DNA from: Viola odorata
Taxonomy: Eukaryota > Streptophyta > Magnoliopsida > Malpighiales > Violaceae
Direction: 5' to 3'
Assembly (NCBI GenBank): GCA_963691705.1
Contig: OY829537.1
Span: 18,848,078 to 18,912,077, forward strand
DNA: 64,000 nucleotides
The translations under genes were made by a program, and so were the position numbers. The notes below the pieces were generated by a model, which did no database searches, was not told the DNA's origin, and saw nothing but the letters and a program-made list of their open reading frames with translations. Each line of letters opens with the position of its first letter. Position 1 is the stretch's first letter. Shown piece after piece: positions 45,382-54,493 of this stretch.

Positions 45382-47878
45382 CTATAAGAAATGAAATAGT
45401 AGTTCATTCCACACATCAGGGACACCAGGTAAGCACCAGTGTATGCAATCCGAGTAAGACGGGGGGTTTGACAATTGCTCGGGGCTCAATGTCTCCCAAA
45501 ACTTACGGTAGATGGAAGGGTGACCGTCTTTTCGATACTCAGATAACTGACTGATGTTGAGAACAGTAACTTTTGAGCTTAAGCGATTGAGGACTTTGTC
45601 CACCATGCGCATAGTAGGCAAGTCCGAACCACTACCCCAATAGCCCTCCTTATCGATAGGGACTTTCTCGTCATAGCAGTTTCCTTCACTTCCAGGCTCC
45701 CATTCTTGGCCCCTAAAGAATGGAAAATAGTTCAAGGGAAAAAACATGTAAGCCAATTTCCTAAACAATTTCTGATGGGAAATCCTATATGTTTTGGTAC
45801 CTAGCAGGTTGAAAAATCATGAATTCCTACAACATTTTGGATCAGTCTATTAGATGTATGTAAAGTTGATTAGATGTCTGTGAAGCTGATTAAAGAGGGA
45901 GTTTCAAAGATGCTCTGCATCTTTATATTTAAGCACACAAGGAGTGATCTTTCCAGTAGCTATAGGTATGATAGTTCTTTACCATCAGTAATTGAAAGGT
46001 GAAAAGAAGAATTTTCCCAGAATTGGCCATGAACATATTGCCAGTACGAGGTGGTCCTCAGGTTTGGATCAAAAAACCTAAAACGATGTCAAAGAGGTGG
46101 CCTAGGTAAACGGAATTGAGAAACATCTAAGAATTATTCATGCTCACCAGAAATGTGTAGGAGACATTGTAACGAAAAAGACCCGCTTCTTTTCAAGATT
46201 GGACGAAGTCACCCAGTCTGCCCAGGCTCCCATGGCTAATTCCATAGCTCCCAACCCATCCAATTCTTCACATACCCCATATTCCTCAGAACTCCATCTA
46301 CATAAGTTGAGGGAACAATTAGAACACCAGTTTCAATCATCTAATTGATGCAAAGCAACTCACTCCTCCCAAAACTGAAATCTGAATAGTATTATACTCA
46401 CTGCAGCTTAACAGGGCCTTGTCTCCACCACAAGTAAGTGTTGAAAACAAGTATATCAGCATGTTCCCACTTTGATGAATGCTTAAGAACTGAATCTGGA
46501 CGGATTATTCGATCTTCCAACCTGTGATTCACTGGATCATCAGAATTAGAATCAACAAGAAGAGGGTCCCAGAGAAATTCCACAGTAGCATTGTATTCCT
46601 GCAAAGGGCATTTCCGGAAAGTTATATTGTCAACCAACTACTTCCAGGAAAGATGTGGAAAAGAAACTCAAATACGCATTTTCCAAACACAACAAAAGCT
46701 CATGGCTTCAAATTTCAATTTAAGCCATTATAGTGGCCTTTCGCTTACCTCTGCCCGGAAAATAGTAAGTTGGGCATTTGGTGACATGGATCTCTTATCG
46801 TCTGGAATCACAGATTGCAACAAACACACCATGGATATCCATTGCCCTCTATTCAGTGAATCCCCCACAAACATTAGTCTTTTCCCTCTAAGTTTTTCCC
46901 ACATTTCAGTCACATTCCATCTACAACAACAATCAAGAATAACAATGACAGTAAGCAGAACATCACTTAGCATACACGCCCCACATTTAGAAAAAGCATA
47001 GTCTTCAAATGATCTCATGACGATTGCATTTGAAACAGCTCAATCATATCATGACAACAACTCCAGTTCTATGCAACTCAAGATTTCATTCCTCATTTCA
47101 GACCTCCGTGAAATCCCAAATGAAAAACCACACGCATAACTGCAATAGGATGCAAAATTACATATATGGAGCCTGGCAGATTTCAATTTAATGAAACCTC
47201 GCAACGTTAAAGTAAAAACCAACAGTCACAATACTAATAAATAATAACAAAAACAAGGAACTAGAAACAAAGGAAATGTTGAAAAGTACAAGTACCTCTT
47301 TAAATTGCAGTTGTGAGGTTGCCATCTCCAGTACTGGTACCTCAAATCAGACCTTCCATGCTTGTGACACGCCAATTGGTCTGACATGTAAGGGCAACCC
47401 GACTCATTGTAGAGCGGATACGATTCATTATCGAATACCCATTTCCCATCAAAAACATCACAGCTCTCCAAATTCTCCCTCCTCCCTTCAAAACCCATCT
47501 GTCTCCCCTGTTCACCCCATCCTATTTTCCTCCCGCTGTACTCCCTACTAGTATTACACCTACTAAACCTATCCAAAACCCCTTTAAAACCCAAGAAAAC
47601 AAACAAGAAACCACAGTCGAATCAAGAAACTGCTAAAATTCAAGAAAGTGAAATGCCAACTATCAACAAACATACGTATAGATACCTGAAGCTCGATTTC
47701 CAAGATTGGGTTTGATGTACTTAACAATGGGTTGCTGAGGATGGGGCACATGATCAGGAGGGTCATGACGCATTTGTGGAATGCTGATTTCACTGTACAG
47801 AACGGTACAAACAATCACAAGCATTAACACTATAGCCATTAATGGGAAATTGGATCTTCTTCTGCTCCATCTCTGCAT
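45382..47878 (-). CDS. Trichome birefringence-like (TBL) xylan O-acetyltransferase-type protein, copy 1
   Basis: Six exons on the minus strand: 47878-47686, 47581-47296, 46920-46749, 46598-46402, 46297-46148 and 45712-45382, total 442 residues with consistent phases. A single N-terminal membrane anchor ([18 protein letters not shown]) indicates a Golgi type II protein. The TBL domain follows ([30 protein letters not shown]), then the GDS esterase motif ([13 protein letters not shown]) and the DxxH motif ([18 protein letters not shown]) near the C-terminus. These supply the catalytic Ser, Asp and His. The sequence fits the XOAT group (TBL3/28-35) that acetylates xylan during wall deposition; TBL33 is the nearest by impression. 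A related gene with matching exon sizes lies at 62240-63914. Confidence 0.9.
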
Positions 47879-48802
47879 CTTTTAAAGACGAATAGTAGTA
47901 TACTAGTATTGTAGCTTAAAGATGCACAAAATTTAAACTTTTTTTCTTTTTTCCGCTAAGGGGAGTAGAATTTGCAAAAGGACCAAGAGAGCTCAGCTCG
48001 TCAAGCATTGCGCATACCAAGGCGGTGGCTTTACTCTTTTACTGGGTTTGACTTGATAGGATGCGGCCGGTTCCATTTGAGAACCATGCGGCCGGTTCCA
48101 TTTGAGAACCATGCAGCCGGTGGTTTAAACCGTTAAAATAAAATTTGTTTGCCAGCTGAAATATTTCTACAGATTGACGGTTGGATTAATCGGATTGTCG
48201 CCGCGCTTCGACACGTGGAAGGTAGGAGGAGGGTGTAGGCCCGACTGATTAGGAAAATGAGTGGTCCATGATGTGTTGATTGGGGAGCATTTGACCTGTG
48301 TTAGAATCTTGCACAATTTACGGTGGCATGCGACAGAAACAAGAAGCTACTCCCTCTACTCTTTTCTATTTAATTTCACAAGTGAATGCAAAATATTTAA
48401 AAATAAATAATTAATTAATTAATATAGTAGCTTTTACAATGCTTGTTGACACAACTTTTTAACACGTGGACGTCAATAAATTAAAAAATCATATTTTTGT
48501 CTTTTAGTTGCTTTCATTTTTAACCCTTATATTTTAATTACGGTGGTTCCATTGATTCCGGTTAGTAAAAATGTGATTAGAAAGGAATGAGAACAAAACT
48601 ATACAAATTCTATTTTACCCTTATATTCTTATTTTCTGTTAAATTATTACTTATAATTTTTATTGAATAATTCATATTTGAATTTAATTCCAAATGAAAT
48701 TTTAATAAAACATTATTTACAAGTTATTTTTATATGTAATCATATATTTAATGAAAATAAAAATAAAAATAATTGTTAAGTTATACTATTTATAAAGCAT
48801 AT
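47879..48802. other. Upstream region of TBL copy 1
   Basis: Promoter side of the minus-strand TBL gene with a short palindromic tandem repeat (48061-48120), then AT-rich DNA up to the retrotransposon target duplication CATAT at 48798-48802. Confidence 0.45.
48061..48120. repeat. 25-bp palindrome-bearing tandem repeat
   Basis: Two exact copies of ATGCGGCCGGTTCCATTTG plus AGAACC, then a partial third (ATGCAGCCGG). Each unit contains GGTTC and GAACC arms separated by 7 bp. It lies about 185 bp upstream of the TBL start codon. Confidence 0.75.
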
Positions 48803-48892
48803 TGATAATCTGTGAGACGGGGTGAGGGTTCTTTGGTAATTGCGTTGGGTAGGGTGAACCTGCTTGCGGCGGGGTACCTGAAAAAGCACCGG
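48803..48892 (-). repeat. Truncated left (3') LTR
   Basis: The 90 bp from TGATAATC to AAAAAGCACCGG are identical base for base to 60454-60543. The sequence then changes abruptly to GGCTTAGTCC, so about 320 bp of LTR (and the polypurine tract) are missing by deletion. Confidence 0.85.
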
Positions 48893-49444
48893 GGCTTAGT
48901 CCGATATCTGCCCGTTCCGTTTGAGGAGCTGTCTCCTGATTGTGAGTGGGACCGGTGGCCTGGTTCGGCCGTTCGCCCTGCTAACAGGGGGTTGTGGAGT
49001 TTTCGAGCCGTTTGGCCATCGTGGCCGTTGGCGTTCGAGCCGTTGGTATTCGAGCCGTTGGCGCTTTCGGGCCGGCTGTTGGTAACGTCGTGTCCCATAA
49101 ATGCGGGCAGGGGTAATGATGGTTGGATGCGCGTACGTGCTTGCGTGGCGTCCGCTTATTCCTTCGCGGTCGAGTCAAGTTTGAATTTTGAGGGGGAGGC
49201 GTTTGGGCTGGTCGAGGCGGCCTGTCTTTTCGCGAGAAAAGGTGTTTCCAATGGTTTCCTCTTCCACGTGTCATCTTTTTATCATTTGCGCGGTGCCCTA
49301 TACAGTGCGCCGCTCTCCTTTCTTTCCAGGGAATTACGAAGCTTGTCATTTTTTTTCAAAGAAAAGAAAAGAACGTGAGGCTCTCTTCTTCTTCTTCCTT
49401 TCTCGCTCTGAACCTTTCGTCTCCTCCTTTCTTATTTTTATTTC

Positions 49445-51900
49445 ATGGCGACGCCCGTTGCCGTTGTGGACAGGCCTATGTCCGCTGTTGAGGCGAGGAT
49501 CGCTGTTACCGAATCGGTGATAACCGATCGGGTCGAGTTGGATGCCGAGTTGATAAAGTGCGGCGGGATTCAGACGGAGAAATACACGGCCAGGGTTCCC
49601 GGGCCGGATGTTAGGTTGAATACTAACTTTGTCGGGAACGACCGAGTTCTTTATACGAAGATTTTCAAGTACGGGTTCCGTGTTCCTGTTCATTCGCTGG
49701 TTCGTGAGATGCTGACTGAGTTTGATTTGAATCCGGCGCAGATCCCTCCGAACTCTTGGGCTGGTATTTACGCGTTTATCCGAGTGTGTGTCACCAACGG
49801 TATCCCGCAGCCGTCCCTCAGGCTTTTGAGGTACTTCTTTCAGCTGGCCATCCGAAAGGGTTGGGTTTCCATCTTCCCTCGGAAGTCCGATCCTTCGGTT
49901 AAGTCTTTGACCATGCATTTCCAGAAGTTTGACTCCTCAATCAAGAACTGGGCGAATAGCTTTTTTGTTCTTGAGATGCCTGATTACGTCTGGAGGTCCG
50001 GTTTCAATCGGCACGTTACTGAGTCCCGATGGGTCAAGCCTCAGCTGGGTGAGCTAACACTTGAAGAGGTGGGTGCTATTGAGAAGCTTCTGGGCGCTTT
50101 GAAGCAACCACTCAATTCGCGGAACTATGCCGTTTGGATGCCGATAGAGCAGTGCGGTATCGGTAAGTTTTATTCTTTGTGGTTTCCTTATCTTGTTTGT
50201 CCGATGGCGTTGCTCATTGTGATGGGATGGTCATGATTGTTTCTGCAGAGGCGGGGGATGACGAGGAGGACGATAGGGAGTCCTCGACACCTAACAACGG
50301 GAAGGGGCCTTCGCCGTCGGTGGAGCGGGAAGAAAGTCCTGAGGTTCCTCTTCGGGGGCGAAAGAGGGCTACCGGGGAGGCGTCTTCGCGCCAAACGGGG
50401 GAGTCCCTAGCTAACAAGAAGCCTAGGTCTGTCCGAAAAGGGTTAGTTGCTGCCGCTATTGTTCCTCCGCCTTTGACTACTCCTCCCCCGCGAGATTTGG
50501 CCGAGGGTGCTAGCGACGGTGCTTTTGACGGGTTGGAGGGGTTTATCGGTGAGAGAGTGCCGGTGGTGGAGGACGTTGGGCCACCGTTGTCGGCTTTTAC
50601 TGTGATCTCTGCTACCCCCCTTAGGTTCTGTCCTTCAGAGAGGTCGGATACTCCTTTGCCTTCGAGTGTATCCGCTTCGAAGTCTTCTTCTGTGGTGGCC
50701 GATAGGATCGCCCGTTTGCTTGAGAAGAAACAAAAGGAGAAGGAAAAAGGTCCGACATCTGCCGATGTAGCGCAGGGTCCGGAGGCGTCTGCCAGAGGTG
50801 AACTTAATCCTATCGTCCTTGGTGTGGACGATGGTCAGGTCTCGGAACTTCTTGCAAATACGGATGTGGGGCCGGATCTGCGAGGCAATCTTTTCGACGT
50901 TTCGTCCCCTGATCACTTCGCCGGTAGCGGGTCTGGTGCCTGTTGGCCTTCTCCGAATGCTCCTTTATCGGGTGGGGGCGGCGATGTTCGCTCCCTTGGT
51001 GACTCTGCTTCGGCGCCTCAGCGCCTTCACTATACTCCTGCGCCACCGCTTGCCGAGGTCGCTCTGTTGGACGAGTATTTGCAGGGTTCGCAATTGCTGA
51101 ATACGGAGGTTCATCTTTCCGCTAGGGGGCCCGGCGGACCCGTCACTCATATTTTGGACGTGAGGGATATGGCACAGCAAGGCCTACCAGCGCTGGGGGT
51201 GTCTGATCCTCGCGCCCGGGATCTTCCTCTGTCGCTCTTTTTCGGGGAGATAGTTGGTCTGGAGTATGAGAGAGACCAGTTTGCCCAAATGACCCTGGGG
51301 CGTCAGCATGCTGAGGCCCAGGCTAGTGTGTTTTCTGCCTTCTGTCAGCTCCGGTATTTGCAGGAGAATACGTCTGATAGGATGCGGTCTTTGATGGACG
51401 ATCTAGGGCAAAAGAGGCGTGATCATGCAGATACTCGGGCTACCTGCGAACGGATTGGAGCGGACCTTGGGACTCTTCGTGCGGAGGTAAATGGTGCTAA
51501 GGCGAAAGCAGCCGAGCTTTCGGGTGTTTATGACCAGTTGGTTTTAGTGAAGGGGGAAAGGGACGCCGAAAGGGGGTGCTGTGAGGGCCTCGTCCGAGAG
51601 AATGAGAGGCTTCGACAGGAGTTGGCTTTGGAGAGAGAGCGGGCTGGGGGGTTTCGATCGGAGTTGGATGCTTTCCCTCAGAGGATGGTCGCCCTTCGGG
51701 ACGAAGTTGTCGATGCCATGCTAACGGCCTTCTCTGATTGCTACGATGGCCCTGATTTTGAGCTGAACAAGGTGTCTGAATGAGCCGACGCTCTTATCGC
51801 AGCGATAGATGTTGGACTGCCTGGTGCCGATGGTGGGTCTGATCAGCCTCCTCTGCCCGACGGTGGACTGTCGGCTCCACCCCCACCGCCGACTAGTTAG
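49445..51900 (+). CDS. Antisense accessory gene (Transposase_28 / 'putative gypsy type transposon' family), two exons
   Basis: Exon 1 is 49445-50162 (donor GTAAGT), exon 2 begins 50249 after TTTCTGCAG, and the frame stops at 51781-51783, giving 750 residues. Residues about 55-160 (NFVGNDRVLYTKIFKYGFRV.., PPNSWAGIYAFIRVC) fit the Transposase_28-type domain of antisense ORFs in Tat elements. Next come a low-complexity Ser/Pro linker with acidic and basic patches (AGDDEEDDRE, RKRATGEASS, KKPRSVRKG as possible NLS) and a long coiled coil (about 590-735). After the TGA at 51781 the same frame continues for 38 codons (ADALIAAIDVGLPG to PPPPPTS) to a TAG at 51898-51900, so that TGA is probably a recent nonsense change. 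Function unknown; it runs opposite to gag-pol. Confidence 0.75.
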
Positions 51901-52197
51901 TTTCTTTTCGTAGCCTTTGTAATTTCCTGCTTTGTCTGGACATCTTTGGATTTCATCGGTTGTAATAATGACTGTTTTTCCTTTACTTTCCTTCCCGCTT
52001 TGATGTGGATTTTTATGGTGTTTTTCCCAAGTTGTGCTGGTAGTTCCGTTGGTTTGAGTTTTTCGTGTTTAGGCCTGCTATGCCCGAAGGGTTAGATAGC
52101 ATCGGGGGCGGTCCCTTGGTCATTTCCCCGATGGTTGATATTCTGACCGTTTGCGAATATTACCGTTGGGCCCGTTTTTCGAGGCGATTCTTGGGTG

Positions 52198-52207
52198 TTT
52201 ATAAATG
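52198..52207 (+). promoter_or_regulatory. TATA box of antisense small gene B
   Basis: TTTATAAATG, 82-91 bp before the ATG at 52289. Confidence 0.45.
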
Positions 52208-52288
52208 AGTTTTTTCTCTCCCTTTCTTCCAGTTGCCTCCCTTTTTGTTCCTTGCTCCTTTCTACCTTTCTTCTTTTCTGTGGTGATC

Positions 52289-52681
52289 ATGGATGAGCTA
52301 ACCAAGAGCTATTTGCGGGCGAAGGCCACTGGTGTGAAGGGTTGCGTTGTGGGGGATATCTCCGTTGTGAGGTGTATGTTGGTGCGGATTACTGAGGATA
52401 TTGATGAGCTGGATAGGACGCTTCGTCCCTTGGTGGGTGTCCGGGATACCGTTGAGGAGACGGACTTTGACGCCCTCACGGTTGTTTCGGGGGCTACGGT
52501 GTCGGCGTCTCACCTGCAAGTAGCTATGGCCGTTCTAAGGAATCAGAAGGCTATGTTGCAGTGTTGTTTGGAGGGGATGAGGGGAGTGGCTTCCGACTTG
52601 ACCCTAGCTGTTGCTGCCATCGAGGGGATACCCTCTTCCCCTCCTCACGATGATGGGGATGATGATGGTTTCTCTGGCTAA
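52289..52681 (+). CDS. Small helical acidic protein, accessory family (copy B)
   Basis: A 130-residue intronless ORF. I chose the ATG at 52289 (ATCATGGATG) rather than the in-frame one at 52205, because it gives the MDxxT start shared with copies A and C and leaves room for a leader after the TATA box. Key segments are ITEDIDELDRTL, SHLQVAMAVLRNQKAML and IEGIPSSPPHDDGDDD. Against copy A, TEDIDELDRTL matches TQDINQLTMTL, HLQVAMAVLRNQKA matches HLSLAIAHMEHKRA, and EGIPSSP matches PGIPTSD. The 20-bp phrase CTTGTAGATGCCGTATGGCC just after the stop recurs after copy C. No known domain. It is antisense to gag-pol and presumably expressed separately. Confidence 0.6.
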   Translation: MDELTKSYLRAKATGVKGCVVGDISVVRCMLVRITEDIDELDRTLRPLVGVRDTVEETDFDALTVVSGATVSASHLQVAMAVLRNQKAMLQCCLEGMRGVASDLTLAVAAIEGIPSSPPHDDGDDDGFSG

Positions 52682-52978
52682 CTACCTTTGCTTTCCTGTC
52701 TTGTAGATGCCGTATGGCCTTATAATAAGGAGTGTTTCTTTTGCTTGAGCTTTCTATTGTGTTGAAAACCCGTTATGCTTGCCTTGTTTCCCTCTAGCCG
52801 TTAGCCGTATCATTGTTCCGATGGCTTTATGGGTCTTCGCAGCCTTTCCATAAATGCTAATTACTTTCTGTGCTGGTTGCGTCTTTTCTGGGGAGTGTCG
52901 TGCGTTCCCCAGGTCTTTTTAATGACGGTCGCGTCTTTTGAGGTGCCTAAGTAACCGTGTCATTGATTGCCGGGCCTT

Positions 52979-52989
52979 CTATAAATAGG
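52979..52989 (+). promoter_or_regulatory. TATA box of antisense small gene C
   Basis: CTATAAATAGG, about 65 bp before the ATG at 53050. Confidence 0.5.
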
Positions 52990-53049
52990 TTGTGTCTTGT
53001 TTGGTCAGGCTAGACCTCTTTCTTCTAGTCTTTCTCGTTGCTTGTTGTT

Positions 53050-53409
53050 ATGGACGAACAGACTCTAGGGCAGTTTTTGTTTTTTCTCTCCAAGGTGAAG
53101 AAGAATTCCCTTCGGGACTCTCTTGCCGTCCATGAGATGATTGAGGCCACGGAGGAGGAGATCCGTGGTTTGGAGGGGATTGCGGATCCGTTGCTTGCCA
53201 AGAAGGGGTTGGCTCTGTCGGAGGATTTCAAAATAGTGGACACCGTAGGCAGTGCCCTTCTCCATGTGGAGGTCTCCCTTAGCATGCTTCGGAACAAGAA
53301 GGTTTTTCTTGAGAGCTTTCTGCGTGTTCTGTCGCCCATTCCTGGTGAGATTGGGGATGTTTCTCGCACCCTGCTGGATATTCCCCTTCTCCCCGGTGAT
53401 GATGAATAG
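53050..53409 (+). CDS. Small helical acidic protein, accessory family (copy C)
   Basis: A 119-residue intronless ORF starting MDEQT. It is helical, with EATEEEIRGLEGI, HVEVSLSMLRNKKVFLESFL and a tail DIPLLPGDDE. LSMLRNKKVFL aligns with AMAVLRNQKAML of copy B, placing it as a tandem duplicate 370 bp downstream. It has its own TATA box, shares a 20-bp 3' phrase with copy B (53410-53429), and AATAAA follows at 53443-53448. It lacks membrane segments, zinc ligands and recognisable enzymatic motifs. Function unknown; a nuclear or structural cofactor for transposition, or a silencing antagonist, are possibilities without direct support. Confidence 0.6.
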   Translation: MDEQTLGQFLFFLSKVKKNSLRDSLAVHEMIEATEEEIRGLEGIADPLLAKKGLALSEDFKIVDTVGSALLHVEVSLSMLRNKKVFLESFLRVLSPIPGEIGDVSRTLLDIPLLPGDDE

Positions 53410-53604
53410 CTTGTAGATGCCGTATGGCCCCCTTTTTTATGAAATAAAATATGCTTTCTTGTTTGGATTTCTGAATTTCTTCGTATATTGAGGAGTATTG
53501 TTCGGCCGGCATAAGCCTTTGGTGTGTTGTCGGTTGATGGGACAGTTCCCTTCGTTCGTCTGTTTGTGGGAACAGGGATGGGTTTGAGTACAGGTCTGTG
53601 TTAA

Positions 53605-54398
53605 CGCTTATCGTGGTCGACGGGCCAACGAGATACGGCCAGCTGACAACGCAAGCTCTCTCCATACGCCTGTTTGCCTTTAAACGGGGATGGGATGCCA
53701 AGTCGCCCGTTTGAGCAAACGGGGAAGGCTAGTTGGAATCTTAACACGTATCGTGGTCGACGGACCAACGAGATACGGCCAGCTGACAACGCAAGCTCTC
53801 TCCATACGCCTGTTTGCCTTTAAACGGAGATGGGATGCCAAGTCGCCCGTTTGAGGAAACGGGGAAGGCTAGTTGGAATCTTAACACGTATCGTGGTCGA
53901 CGGACCAACGAGATACGGCCAGCTGACAACGCAAGCTCTCTCCATACGCCTGTTTGCCTTTAAACGGAGATGGGATGTCAAGTCGCCCGTTTGAGGAAAC
54001 GGGGAAGGCTAGTTGGAATCTTAACACGTATCGTGGTCGATGGACCAACGAGATACGACCAGCTGACAACGCAAGCTCTCTCCATACGCCCGTTTGCCTT
54101 TAAACGGAGATGGGATGCCAAGTCGCCCGTTTGAGGAAACGGGGAAGGCTAGTTGGAATCTTAACACGTATCGTGGTCGATGGACCAACGAGATACGGAC
54201 AGCTGACAACGCAAGCTCTCTCCATACGCCCGTTTGCCTTTAAACGGAGATGGGATGCCAAGTCGCCCGTTTGAGGAAACGGGGAAGGCTAGTTGGAATC
54301 TTAACACGTATCGTGGTCGACGGACCAATGAGATACGGCCAGCTGACAATGCAAGCTCTCTCCATACGTCCGTTTGCCTTTAAACGGAGATGGGATGC
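53605..54398. repeat. 140-bp tandem repeat, about 5.7 units
   Basis: The unit recurs at exactly 140-bp spacing (for instance ATCGTGGTCGACGG at about 53608, 53748, 53888, 54028, 54168 and 54308) with few substitutions. Each unit holds three hairpin-forming stretches: CCCGTTT/AAACGGG (4-bp loop), CCGTTT/AAACGG, and CGTATC/GATACG enclosing TGGTC/GACCA. It lies between integrase and the antisense genes. Translated copies of 62 codons are a by-product of the repeat. Confidence 0.95.
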
Positions 54399-54493
54399 CA
54401 TCGGGATCTTCCTCTCGTAGTGCGTTCTTGACAGTTGTATTTTTTAACGTGGTTCGGCATTTGAAAAGCCTACGTCCACGATGATATTTTTAT

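Noticed and set aside
46020..46130. Peptide-like stretch in the fifth intron of TBL copy 1
   Set aside because: It follows an AG and stays open for a while, but it does not fit the TBL family; the acceptor at 45713 joins the conserved [11 protein letters not shown] segment in frame.
49346..49918. 190-codon minus-strand ORF opposite the antisense gene
   Set aside because: Arg/Pro/Asn-rich shadow of exon 1 of the Transposase_28-type gene.
53601..54349. Five minus-strand 62-codon ORFs of nearly equal sequence
   Set aside because: They are one frame of the 140-bp tandem repeat, repeating with the unit, so not genes.
53605..54398. Possible CRISPR array
   Set aside because: Repeat units are contiguous with no variable spacers, and this is a plant genome; it is a minisatellite in a retrotransposon.
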